Shown in pieces: positions 1-7,507 of a DNA stretch of 17,140 nt. The stretch covers positions 1 through 17,140 of the forward strand of contig JAIJJM010000012.1 of the NCBI GenBank assembly GCA_022728415.1, read 5' to 3'. Made by a program: the position numbers and the translations under genes. Source of the DNA: Collinsella sp. (GTDB taxonomy: Bacteria; Actinomycetota; Coriobacteriia; Coriobacteriales; Coriobacteriaceae). Positions within the stretch are counted from its first letter, which is position 1. The number at the start of each line of letters is the position of its first letter. Below the pieces are notes generated by a model, which saw only the letters and a program-made list of their open reading frames with translations, did not search any database and was not told the DNA's origin.

Positions 1-45
1 TGCCCGTTGACGGACTTCGGGGGAAAAACGAGTATTTTTAGTCAT
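1..45 (-). CDS. IS629-like OrfA, N-terminal 15 residues (partial)
   Basis: The minus strand from 45 reads MTKNTRFSPEVRQRA and runs off the window edge. This is the start of the small helix-turn-helix protein OrfA of IS629-type elements. OrfA is normally followed by an overlapping orfB, with the active OrfAB transposase made by programmed frameshifting (family knowledge, not visible here). The purine-rich AGAGGTAAACAGG just upstream serves as ribosome binding site. The call rests on the short peptide together with the recognised terminal inverted repeat. Confidence 0.75.
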   Translation of the reverse strand, partial: MTKNTRFSPEVRQRA

Positions 46-99
46 CCTGTTTACCTCTTTCTCAGGAAGTTTAGTCTCCAGGATTCCCGGGGCGGTTCA
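1..99 (-). mobile_element. IS629-like insertion sequence (IS3 family, IS51 group), left end only
   Basis: Read on the minus strand, this stretch starts with the terminal TGAACCGCCCCGGG at position 99. It runs through a short leader with AGGAGG-like sequence (GAGGTAAACAGG) to the ATG of orfA at 45-43. This matches the start of IS629/IS3411 as I remember it. Only the 5' end is present, because the rest of the element lies to the left of the window. The inner neighbour at position 100 onward is coding sequence of another transposase, so the IS probably inserted into that gene. The target duplication cannot be checked without the other end. Confidence 0.85.
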
Positions 100-100
100 A

Positions 101-348
101 TGCCCTGATACCCATGTATTGTCAATTTCTGATCGTGAAGGCGATTTTTATGACCTGTTTGAACGCGCAGAGCAGACTCCCGGAATAAAAGCTGACTGGC
201 TTGTCAGAATGAAATTTAATAACAGAGCAACGCTGAATATTAATGGTAAACGGGATCATAGGTTGTTGCACGAAAGAATCATGGAGATTACACCGCAGCA
301 ACTGGTTGAATTCACTATACCTGATGGGCGGGGGCAGCAAGCCAGAAC
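101..348 (+). pseudogene. IS4/Tn5-family transposase fragment (middle part only)
   Basis: The frame reads PDTHVLSISDREGDFYDLFE and later VEFTIPDGRGQQARTL. The DREGD(F/I)YDLF block corresponds to the second catalytic aspartate region of IS4-family transposases (DREAD in Tn5). There is no start codon with a ribosome binding site. The 5' part is lost at the IS629-like end (position 99/100). After about position 348 the similarity I can recognise stops, although the frame stays open to a TAA at 476-478. The first catalytic Asp region and the Y-R-E signature with the catalytic Glu are both missing, so it cannot be active. It is a relic bordering shiF, and the exact 3' limit of homology is uncertain. 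Confidence 0.7.
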
Positions 349-427
349 ACTGCCTGACATGCTTTCATCAGACGCAGGTCCTCTCTCATATCCTCTGATT
401 TACTCCAGTAAGGTGATGATCATATCT

Positions 428-1621
428 TTATTTGATAGTACGGTAATGCCAGATAAATACAGACACAATGGTAAATAATATAGTTGCAAATAATGCTGCC
501 ATAATCAGCGCGATTGCGACACCTGTTTTCGATACCAGCGGCACCAGCAAAGCGCACAGTCCATAGCCAAGTGTGTGACTGGTAGCGAGCCAGCCCGCGC
601 CTGCGCCATCAGCCAGCTTATCATTCAGTAGAAGTTGATAAGCGGGTGTTGCCAGAGCTGCTCCAAATGACAGCACTGCACAGCCCGGGTAAAACAACCA
701 TAGCTGTTCGGAGAGCATGATAGCCAGACCACCACTCATCAACACTCCGGCACTCAGGAGCAGGGCCACCGGAGTCAGGCGCTGCGGACGGAGTACCCCG
801 AACTGCGCGATAAGCGCAGCTACTGCGGACAGACCCAACAGCCAGGCCACCTGTTGGCTAATGGCGGTGGTATCCGTGACGAACTGGCGAGTAAGGGCAG
901 GCGAAAGTCCAAGCTGCATCATGCTCACCGCCGCAGCCAGTAATATTGCGCAAAGCAGATAAGGCAGACAATCCCGCTTCAGACTGACGCTCTTGCACTC
1001 CGGTGTGGGCTGTGGTGGTGTGCCGGGCAACCGCAGCAGCATCAGCAGCGCCAGCACTGGGGCTGCCATCAGTAGCCCCAGTGGCGCCAGAGGATGAATG
1101 GCCAGCATTGCTGCCGCGCACAGCGGCCCGAATAGCCTGCCGCAACTCAGGCCGGAGCTGATGGTTGCCAGAGCGGCCATGCGATTCCCTTCTCCTGCTC
1201 TCTGCAATGCCCAGACCTGACAGGCTGGCACCATTGCCGACACGGTCAGCCCGTAGGCGATCCGGGCGATGATTAATATTCCCAGTCCCACCGCTGTTGT
1301 TATGGCGCTGGTAGCCATCAGCACGCTTCCCAGCCCTAGCAGGGTAAAGCTTATGCCATATCCTCCCAGAGCCCACAACACCACAGGTTTACTGCCAGTA
1401 CGGGAAATTTGCTTTCCCCACCACGGGGACGATGGCAGAAACAGCATTGAGCCAAGCATCAGCAGGGCAGCCCATACAGACAGACTCAGATTTGTCTGTA
1501 TGACCAGAACAGGGAGCACAACCAGCAGACCGTTCTGCCCGATACCGAGAAGCCCGGCACTGAACGCAAGTGGCCAGCAGGACAGTGGTTTTTGGGGCGT
1601 ATCTTCGATCCCAGGTGACAT
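428..1621 (-). CDS. shiF: ShiF, major facilitator superfamily transporter of the aerobactin locus
   Basis: This is a 397-residue, very hydrophobic protein with about twelve predicted membrane segments, the usual size of a 12-helix MFS carrier. A motif-A-like loop (WWGKQISRTGSKPVV) lies after the second helix. Sequence and position, divergent from iucA, match ShiF of Shigella SHI-2 and of E. coli aerobactin islands. Its role is thought to be aerobactin export or a related transport step in the inner membrane, but that assignment rests on genetic linkage and is less firm than for the biosynthetic genes. The ATG at 1621 was chosen because the frame opens there and a GGAG lies 13 bases upstream, a rather long spacing. 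A weak minus-strand promoter can be read as TTGTCA (1681-1676) and AATAAA (1658-1653), 17 bases apart. The shared intergenic Fur box suggests joint iron control with iucA (inference). The 3' end abuts the transposase relic. Confidence 0.88.
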   Translation of the reverse strand: MSPGIEDTPQKPLSCWPLAFSAGLLGIGQNGLLVVLPVLVIQTNLSLSVWAALLMLGSMLFLPSSPWWGKQISRTGSKPVVLWALGGYGISFTLLGLGSVLMATSAITTAVGLGILIIARIAYGLTVSAMVPACQVWALQRAGEGNRMAALATISSGLSCGRLFGPLCAAAMLAIHPLAPLGLLMAAPVLALLMLLRLPGTPPQPTPECKSVSLKRDCLPYLLCAILLAAAVSMMQLGLSPALTRQFVTDTTAISQQVAWLLGLSAVAALIAQFGVLRPQRLTPVALLLSAGVLMSGGLAIMLSEQLWLFYPGCAVLSFGAALATPAYQLLLNDKLADGAGAGWLATSHTLGYGLCALLVPLVSKTGVAIALIMAALFATILFTIVSVFIWHYRTIK

Positions 1622-1693
1622 TTTAATGTTTCAACTCCATGTATTAATTGTGTTTATTTGTAAAATTAATTTATCTGACAATAACATTTCTTA

Positions 1694-1733
1694 TTGATAA
1701 TGAGAATCATTATTGACATAATTGTTATTATTT
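1694..1733 (+). promoter_or_regulatory. Aerobactin operon promoter with overlapping Fur boxes
   Basis: GATAATGAGAATCATTATT at 1696-1714 matches 17 of 19 positions of the classic Fur consensus. A second A/T-rich half-match follows (about 1715-1733, GACATAATTGTTATTATTT), consistent with the extended Fur binding described for the aerobactin promoter. A promoter fits inside it: -35 TTGATA (1694-1699), a 17-base spacer, and -10 CATAAT (1717-1722), each 5 of 6 to consensus. Fe(II)-Fur bound here would cover the -35 region and spacer and shut off the operon in iron-replete cells. The alternative -35 TTGACA at 1713-1718 has no good -10. Confidence 0.88.
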
Positions 1734-1756
1734 TACTGTGTGGGAGCTGTTTGACT

Positions 1757-3481
1757 ATGACCCTGCCCTCTGAAAAACCAGCCACAGATGTGGCTGCGCA
1801 GTGCTTCCTGAATGCACTGATTCGTGAAACCACAGACTGGAAACTGACAGAATACCCGCCAGACGAATTGATCATCCCGCTGGATGAGCAGAAATCGCTC
1901 CATTTCAGAGTGGCTTATTTCTCCCCAACCCAGCATCACCGCTTTGCATTTCCTGCACGTCTGGTCACGGCATCAGGCAGTTATCCTGTCGACTTTACCA
2001 CTCTCTCCCGGCTTATTATTGATAAGCTACGGCATCAACTGTTTCTGCCCGTTCCCCTCTGCGAAACTTTCCACCAGCGCGTGCTGGAAAGCCACGCCCA
2101 TACGCAACAGGCAATTGATGCCCGTCATGACTGGACCGCCCTGCGTGAAAAAGCGTTGAATTTTGGCGAAGCTGAGCAGGCGCTGCTGACAGGACACGCT
2201 TTCCACCCTGCGCCTAAGTCTCATGAACCGTTTAACCGGCGGGAGGCTGAACGCTACCTGCCTGATATGGCACCCCACTTCCCACTGCGGTGGTTTTCGG
2301 TGGATAAAACGCAAATCGCCGGTGAAAGTTTGCATCTCAACCTTCAACAGCGGCTGACGCGATTTGCCGCAGAGAATGCGCCTCAGTTACTCAACGAATT
2401 AAGTGACAACCAATGGCTGTTCCCGTTGCACCCGTGGCAGGGGGAATATCTTTTGCAGCAGGGGTGGTGCCAGGCACTTGTTGCTAAAGGGCTGATTAAA
2501 GACTTAGGTGAGGCCGGCACGTCGTGGCTGCCGACCACCTCTTCCCGTTCCCTCTACTGTGCCACCAGCCGCGATATGATCAAGTTCTCCCTGAGCGTAC
2601 GGCTGACCAACTCCATCCGTACTCTGTCCGTGAAAGAAGTGAAGCGTGGGATGCGCCTGGCACGCCTGGCTCAAACCGACGGCTGGCAGATGCTACAGGT
2701 CCGCTTCCCGACTTTCCGGGTAATGCAGGAGGATGGCTGGGCCGGGCTGCTCGATCTTAACGGCAACATCATGCAGGAAAGTCTGTTTGCCCTGCGTGAA
2801 AATCTGCTGGTGGATCAGCCGAAAAGCCAGATCAACGTACTGGTCTCCCTGACTCAGGCCGCACCTGATGGCGGTGATTCGATGCTGGTTTCGGCGGTAA
2901 AACGCCTGAGCGATCGCCTCGGTATCACTGTGCAACAGGCCGCCCATGCATGGGTCGATGCATACTGTCAGCAAGTGCTAAAGCCGCTGTTTACGGCTGA
3001 AGCGGATTACGGCCTGGTGCTGCTGGCGCATCAGCAAAATATTCTTGTCCAGATGCTTGGGGATCTGCCGGTCGGATTTATTTACCGTGACTGTCAGGGC
3101 AGCGCTTTTATGCCTCACGCGACAGACTGGCTCGATTCTATTGGCGAGGCGCAGGCGGAAAATATTTTCACCCATGAGCAGTTGCTGCGCTATTTCCCTT
3201 ATTACCTGCTGGTTAACTCCACTTTTGCTGTGACCGCTGCGCTGGGGGCTGCCGGGCTGGACAGCGAATCGAATCTGATGGCTCGTGTACGAGCATCGCT
3301 GGCTGAAGTGCGTGATCAGGTGACTCATAAAACCTGTCTCAACTACGTGCTGGAAAGTCCGTACTGGAACGTAAAAGGTAACTTTTTCTGTTATCTGAAC
3401 GATCATAACGAGAACACCATTGTTGACCCTTCGGTGATCTATTTCGATTTCGCTAACCCGCTGCAGGCTCAGGAGGTCTGA
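1757..3481 (+). CDS. iucA: IucA, N2-citryl-N6-acetyl-N6-hydroxylysine synthase
   Basis: This 574-residue NRPS-independent siderophore (NIS) synthetase of the IucA/IucC family uses ATP to join N6-acetyl-N6-hydroxylysine to citrate, the first condensation of aerobactin synthesis in the cytoplasm. Visible family landmarks are LHPWQ at 224-228, TTSSRSLY at 260-267, HQQN from H425, and YRDCQG at 443-448, all in the nucleotide and citrate binding core. The frame is open from a TTG at 1694, but that lies inside the Fur box and upstream of the likely transcription start. The ATG at 1757 gives the length known for pColV-K30 IucA, and GGGAG (1742-1746) lies 10 bases before it. The stop overlaps the Shine-Dalgarno zone of iucB, and the TGA is immediately followed by the iucB ATG. 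It is the first gene of the iron-repressed operon. No defects are visible. Confidence 0.96.
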   Translation: MTLPSEKPATDVAAQCFLNALIRETTDWKLTEYPPDELIIPLDEQKSLHFRVAYFSPTQHHRFAFPARLVTASGSYPVDFTTLSRLIIDKLRHQLFLPVPLCETFHQRVLESHAHTQQAIDARHDWTALREKALNFGEAEQALLTGHAFHPAPKSHEPFNRREAERYLPDMAPHFPLRWFSVDKTQIAGESLHLNLQQRLTRFAAENAPQLLNELSDNQWLFPLHPWQGEYLLQQGWCQALVAKGLIKDLGEAGTSWLPTTSSRSLYCATSRDMIKFSLSVRLTNSIRTLSVKEVKRGMRLARLAQTDGWQMLQVRFPTFRVMQEDGWAGLLDLNGNIMQESLFALRENLLVDQPKSQINVLVSLTQAAPDGGDSMLVSAVKRLSDRLGITVQQAAHAWVDAYCQQVLKPLFTAEADYGLVLLAHQQNILVQMLGDLPVGFIYRDCQGSAFMPHATDWLDSIGEAQAENIFTHEQLLRYFPYYLLVNSTFAVTAALGAAGLDSESNLMARVRASLAEVRDQVTHKTCLNYVLESPYWNVKGNFFCYLNDHNENTIVDPSVIYFDFANPLQAQEV

Positions 3482-4429
3482 ATGTCTGAGGCAAACATTA
3501 TTCACAGCAGATATGGACTGCGCTGTGAAAAACTCGACAAGCCCCTGAATCTTGGCTGGGGACTGGACAATAGCGCGGTGTTGCACTGTCCCGGGGAGCT
3601 GCCGACAGGGTGGCTGTGCGATGCGCTGGATCAGATATTTATCGCCGCACCACAACTGTCAGCAGTGGCTCTCCCCTGGGCCGAATGGTGTGAGGAGCCA
3701 CAGGCGCTGGCGCTTTTTGGGCAGGTAAAAAGCGACATTATCCATCGTGCCGCCTTCTGGCAGTTACCGTTATGGTTGAGTTCACCGGCAAACCGGCCCT
3801 CCGGTGAAATGGTTTTTGATGCAGAGCGTGAGATTTATTTCCCGCAGCGCCCACCCCGTCCGCAGGGTGAGGTTTACCGCCGTTACGATCCACGTATTCG
3901 CAGGATGCTGAGTTTCCGCATTGCCGATCCCGTTTCTGATGCAGAACGTTTCACCCGCTGGATGAATGATCCGCGCGTTGAGTATTTCTGGGAGCAAAGT
4001 GGCTCACTGGAGGTACAGACCGCCTATCTGGAGCGCCAGCTCACCGGTAAACATGCATTCCCGCTGATTGGGTGCTTCGACGATCGGCCATTCAGCTATT
4101 TTGAAATCTACTGGGCGGCGGAAGACCGCATTGGTCGTCACTATTCGTGGCAGCCCTTTGACCGTGGCCTGCATCTGCTGGTTGGTGAACAGCAATGGCG
4201 CGGGGCCCACTATGTGCAAAGCTGGCTGCGCGGGCTGACACATTACCTGCTGCTGGATGAGCCCCGTACGCAGCGCACAGTACTGGAGCCACGCACCGAT
4301 AACCAGCGCCTGTTCCGCCATCTTGAGCCTGCGGGATACCGGACAATTAAAGAGTTCGACTTCCCACATAAGCGCTCGCGCATGGTGATGGCGGATCGTC
4401 ATCACTTCTTCACGGAGGTCGGTCTGTAA
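3482..4429 (+). CDS. iucB: IucB, N6-hydroxylysine O-acetyltransferase
   Basis: This 315-residue enzyme transfers acetyl from acetyl-CoA to N6-hydroxylysine made by IucD, giving the hydroxamate that chelates iron. The length equals the known IucB. The C-terminal half (roughly 130-315) is a GNAT-type acetyltransferase fold, including the stretch RFTRWMNDPRVEYFWEQSG typical of siderophore acetyltransferases and the late block EPRTDNQRLFRHLEPAGY. Start: ATG at 3482 directly after the iucA TGA, preceded by a perfect AGGAGGT at 3471-3477 inside the end of iucA. The TAA stop overlaps the iucC ATG by one base. The tight packing implies translational coupling and balanced output with its neighbours. 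Confidence 0.96.
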   Translation: MSEANIIHSRYGLRCEKLDKPLNLGWGLDNSAVLHCPGELPTGWLCDALDQIFIAAPQLSAVALPWAEWCEEPQALALFGQVKSDIIHRAAFWQLPLWLSSPANRPSGEMVFDAEREIYFPQRPPRPQGEVYRRYDPRIRRMLSFRIADPVSDAERFTRWMNDPRVEYFWEQSGSLEVQTAYLERQLTGKHAFPLIGCFDDRPFSYFEIYWAAEDRIGRHYSWQPFDRGLHLLVGEQQWRGAHYVQSWLRGLTHYLLLDEPRTQRTVLEPRTDNQRLFRHLEPAGYRTIKEFDFPHKRSRMVMADRHHFFTEVGL

Positions 4430-6171
4430 TGAATCACAAGGACTGGGATTTTGTTAACCGTCGGCTGGTGGCAAAAATGTTGTCTGAGATGGAGTATGAG
4501 CAGGTTTTCCACGCGGAATCTCAGGGCGATGACCACTACTGCATTAACCTGCCGGGAGCACAATGGCGCTTCATCGCTGAACGTGGTATCTGGGGCTGGC
4601 TGTGGATTGATGCCCAAACGTTGCGCTGCACGGACGAACCAGTACTGGCGCAGACGCTGCTGATGCAGCTAAAGCCGGTGCTGTCAATGAGTGATGCCAC
4701 TGTTGCAGAGCATATGCAGGATTTGTATGCCACGCTACTGGGCGACCTGCAACTGCTGAAGGCCCGTCGCGGACTGAGTGCCAGTGACCTGATTAATCTT
4801 GATGCCGATCGTCTGCAATGCCTGCTGAGCGGTCATCCTAAATTCGTTTTTAATAAAGGTCGCCGTGGCTGGGGCAAAGAGGCGCTGGAACGATATGCGC
4901 CAGAGTATGCCAACACCTTCAGACTGCACTGGCTGGCGGTAAAACGTGAACATATGATCTGGCGCTGCGACAACGATCTGGATATTCAGCAGTTGTTGAC
5001 TGCCGCAATGGATCCGCAGGAGTTTACACGCTTCAGTCAGGTCTGGCAGGAAAACGGGCTGGATCACAACTGGCTGCCGCTGCCGGTACATCCGTGGCAG
5101 TGGCAGCAAAAAATCGCCACCGACTTCATCGCTGATTTTGCCGAAGGCAGGATGGTGTCTCTCGGCGAGTTTGGCGACCAGTGGCTCGCCCAGCAGTCGC
5201 TGCGTACCCTGACCAACGCCAGCCGCCGGGGAGGGCTGGATATCAAGCTGCCGCTGACCATCTACAACACCTCATGCTACCGGGGGATCCCTGGCAGATA
5301 TATCGCTGCCGGACCACTGGCTTCACGCTGGCTGCAACAGGTTTTTGCGACCGACGCCACCCTGGTGCAAAGCGGCGCAGTGATCCTTGGTGAACCGGCT
5401 GCAGGCTATGTGTCCCATGAAGGCTATGCCGCGCTTGCCCGGGCTCCCTATCGCTACCAGGAAATGCTTGGTGTTATCTGGCGGGAGAATCCGTGCCGCT
5501 GGCTGAAACCGGATGAAAGTCCGGTTCTGATGGCAACACTGATGGAGTGCGACGAAAACAATCAGCCGCTGGCAGGCGCATATATCGACCGCTCCGGACT
5601 GGACGCTGAAACCTGGCTTACGCAATTGTTCCGGGTGGTTGTGGTTCCGCTGTATCACCTGCTTTGCCGCTACGGTGTCGCGCTTATTGCACACGGACAA
5701 AATATAACGCTCGCCATGAAAGAGGGGGTACCACAGCGTGTTCTGCTGAAAGACTTCCAGGGCGATATGCGGCTGGTGAAAGAAGCGTTTCCCGAAATGG
5801 ACTCTTTGCCTCAGGAGGTGCGTGATGTCACATCCCGTCTGAGTGCGGACTACTTAATCCATGATTTGCAGACGGGTCACTTCGTGACAGTACTGCGTTT
5901 TATTTCGCCACTGATGGTTCGTCTTGGCGTACCTGAAAGGCGATTTTATCAACTGCTGGTAGCAGTGTTGAGTGATTACATGAACAAACATCCACAAATG
6001 TCAGAGCGTTTTGCGCTTTTCTCACTCTTCAGGCCACAAATCATTCGCGTGGTGCTGAACCCGGTAAAACTGACCTGGCCGGACCTGGATGGCGGCAGTC
6101 GCATGCTGCCGAATTACCTTGAGAATCTGCAAAATCCGCTGTGGCTGGTAACTCAGGAATATGAATCATGA
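4429..6171 (+). CDS. iucC: IucC, aerobactin synthase
   Basis: This 580-residue second NIS synthetase adds another N6-acetyl-N6-hydroxylysine to the citryl intermediate made by IucA, completing aerobactin. It is a paralogue of IucA with the same order of landmarks: HPWQ at 221-224, TNASRRGG and CYRGIPGRY in the middle, HGQN at H422, and LKDFQGD with K441. Where IucA has YRDCQG, IucC has LKDFQG, in line with their different acyl acceptors (inference). The start ATG overlaps the iucB stop in TAATG, with GGAGGT at 4414-4419, nine bases ahead. The stop overlaps the iucD start by four bases (ATGA). The full length is intact. Confidence 0.96.
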   Translation: MNHKDWDFVNRRLVAKMLSEMEYEQVFHAESQGDDHYCINLPGAQWRFIAERGIWGWLWIDAQTLRCTDEPVLAQTLLMQLKPVLSMSDATVAEHMQDLYATLLGDLQLLKARRGLSASDLINLDADRLQCLLSGHPKFVFNKGRRGWGKEALERYAPEYANTFRLHWLAVKREHMIWRCDNDLDIQQLLTAAMDPQEFTRFSQVWQENGLDHNWLPLPVHPWQWQQKIATDFIADFAEGRMVSLGEFGDQWLAQQSLRTLTNASRRGGLDIKLPLTIYNTSCYRGIPGRYIAAGPLASRWLQQVFATDATLVQSGAVILGEPAAGYVSHEGYAALARAPYRYQEMLGVIWRENPCRWLKPDESPVLMATLMECDENNQPLAGAYIDRSGLDAETWLTQLFRVVVVPLYHLLCRYGVALIAHGQNITLAMKEGVPQRVLLKDFQGDMRLVKEAFPEMDSLPQEVRDVTSRLSADYLIHDLQTGHFVTVLRFISPLMVRLGVPERRFYQLLVAVLSDYMNKHPQMSERFALFSLFRPQIIRVVLNPVKLTWPDLDGGSRMLPNYLENLQNPLWLVTQEYES

Positions 6172-7505
6172 AAAAAAGTGTCGATTTTATTGGTGTCGGG
6201 ACAGGGCCATTTAATCTCAGCATTGCTGCATTGTCACATCAGATCGAAGAACTGAACTGTCTCTTCTTTGACGAACATCCTCATTTTTCCTGGCATCCGG
6301 GTATGCTGGTACCGGATTGTCATATGCAGACCGTCTTTCTGAAAGATCTGGTCAGTGCAGTTGCACCTACAAATCCCTACAGCTTTGTTAACTATCTGGT
6401 GAAGCACAAAAAGTTCTATCGCTTCCTTACAAGCAGGCTACGTACAGTATCCCGTGAAGAGTTTTCTGACTATCTCCGCTGGGCTGCTGAAGATATGAAT
6501 AACCTGTATTTCAGTCATACCGTTGAAAATATTGATTTCGACAAAAAAAGTCGATTGTTTCTGGTTCAGACCAGTCGGGGAGAATATTTTGCCCACAATA
6601 TCTGCCTTGGTACAGGAAAACAACCTTATTTACCACCCTGTGTGAAGCATGTGACACAATCCTGTTTCCATGCCAGTGAAATGAATCTTCGTCGGCCGGA
6701 CCTGAGTGGAAAACGGATAACCGTGGTTGGTGGAGGACAGAGTGGTGCAGACCTGTTCCTTAATGCATTACGCGGGGAATGGGGAGAAGCGGCGGAAATA
6801 AACTGGGTCTCACGGCGTAATAATTTTAACGCACTGGATGAGGCTGCTTTTGCTGATGAGTATTTTACACCTGAATATATTTCAGGCTTCTCCGGACTGA
6901 AGGAAGATATTCGCCATCAGTTACTGGATGAGCAGAAAATGACATCGGATGGCATCACTGCCGATTCTTTACTGACCATTTATCGTGAGTTGTACCACCG
7001 TTTTGAAGTTCTGAGAAAACCAAGAAATATCCGTCTGCTACCCAGTCGCTCGGTAACAACTCTGGAAAGTAGTGGTCCGGGCTGGAGGTTATTGATGGAA
7101 CATCATCTGGATCAGGGCAGAGAGAGCCTGGAAAGTGATGTGGTGATTTTCGCCACAGGTTACCGTTCTGCATTGCCACAAATACTTCCCTCACTGATGC
7201 CCTTGATCACCATGCACGATAAGAACACCTTTAAAGTGCGTGATGACTTCACTCTGGAATGGAGTGGCCCGAAAGAAAATAACATCTTTGCGGTCAACGC
7301 CAGCATGCAAACTCATGGCATCGCCGAACCCCAGCTCAGCCTGATGGCCTGGCGATCTGCACGTATTCTTAATCGCGTACTGGGGCGTGATTTATTCGAT
7401 CTCAGTATGCCGCCCGCACTGATTCAGTGGCGCAGCGGCAGCCGGAAAAAACCGCAGCCGGAGGCTGCTTCTTTAACTCACTATACAGCAAATATTCAGG
7501 AATAA
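6168..7505 (+). CDS. iucD: IucD, L-lysine N6-monooxygenase (NADPH)
   Basis: This 445-residue flavin N-hydroxylating monooxygenase carries out the first committed step, lysine to N6-hydroxylysine, using FAD, NADPH and O2. Seen in sequence: the FAD motif GVGTGPFNLS near residues 9-18, the NADPH motif VVGGGQSGAD at 186-195, and the ATGY motif at 329-332, as in the SidA/PvdA/IucD family. IucD is reported to associate with the inner face of the cytoplasmic membrane. The ATG at 6168 overlaps the iucC TGA, with AGGA at 6155-6158. The last about 20 residues after IQWRSG are polar and run to a TAA two bases before iutA. I recall a shorter form ending RSGT in other aerobactin loci, so the tail may be a variant. 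Confidence 0.96.
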   Translation: MKKSVDFIGVGTGPFNLSIAALSHQIEELNCLFFDEHPHFSWHPGMLVPDCHMQTVFLKDLVSAVAPTNPYSFVNYLVKHKKFYRFLTSRLRTVSREEFSDYLRWAAEDMNNLYFSHTVENIDFDKKSRLFLVQTSRGEYFAHNICLGTGKQPYLPPCVKHVTQSCFHASEMNLRRPDLSGKRITVVGGGQSGADLFLNALRGEWGEAAEINWVSRRNNFNALDEAAFADEYFTPEYISGFSGLKEDIRHQLLDEQKMTSDGITADSLLTIYRELYHRFEVLRKPRNIRLLPSRSVTTLESSGPGWRLLMEHHLDQGRESLESDVVIFATGYRSALPQILPSLMPLITMHDKNTFKVRDDFTLEWSGPKENNIFAVNASMQTHGIAEPQLSLMAWRSARILNRVLGRDLFDLSMPPALIQWRSGSRKKPQPEAASLTHYTANIQE

Positions 7506-7507
7506 CG

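Noticed and set aside
858..1376. 172-codon minus-strand frame inside shiF
   Set aside because: It is an alternative frame of shiF, Gly/Ala/Arg-rich from G/C-rich sequence, with no independent support.
1694..1756. N-terminal 21-codon extension of IucA from TTG 1694
   Set aside because: These codons are the Fur box and promoter. The hydrophobic translation is an artefact, and ATG 1757 gives the known IucA length.
2978..3655. 225-codon minus-strand frame within iucA/iucB
   Set aside because: It is a shadow of two firmly identified genes on the opposite strand and has no motif or start signal.
7427..7507. 27-codon upstream extension of IutA
   Set aside because: It overlaps the end of iucD, would bury the signal peptide, and lacks a ribosome binding site. 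ATG 7508 has AGGAA at proper spacing.
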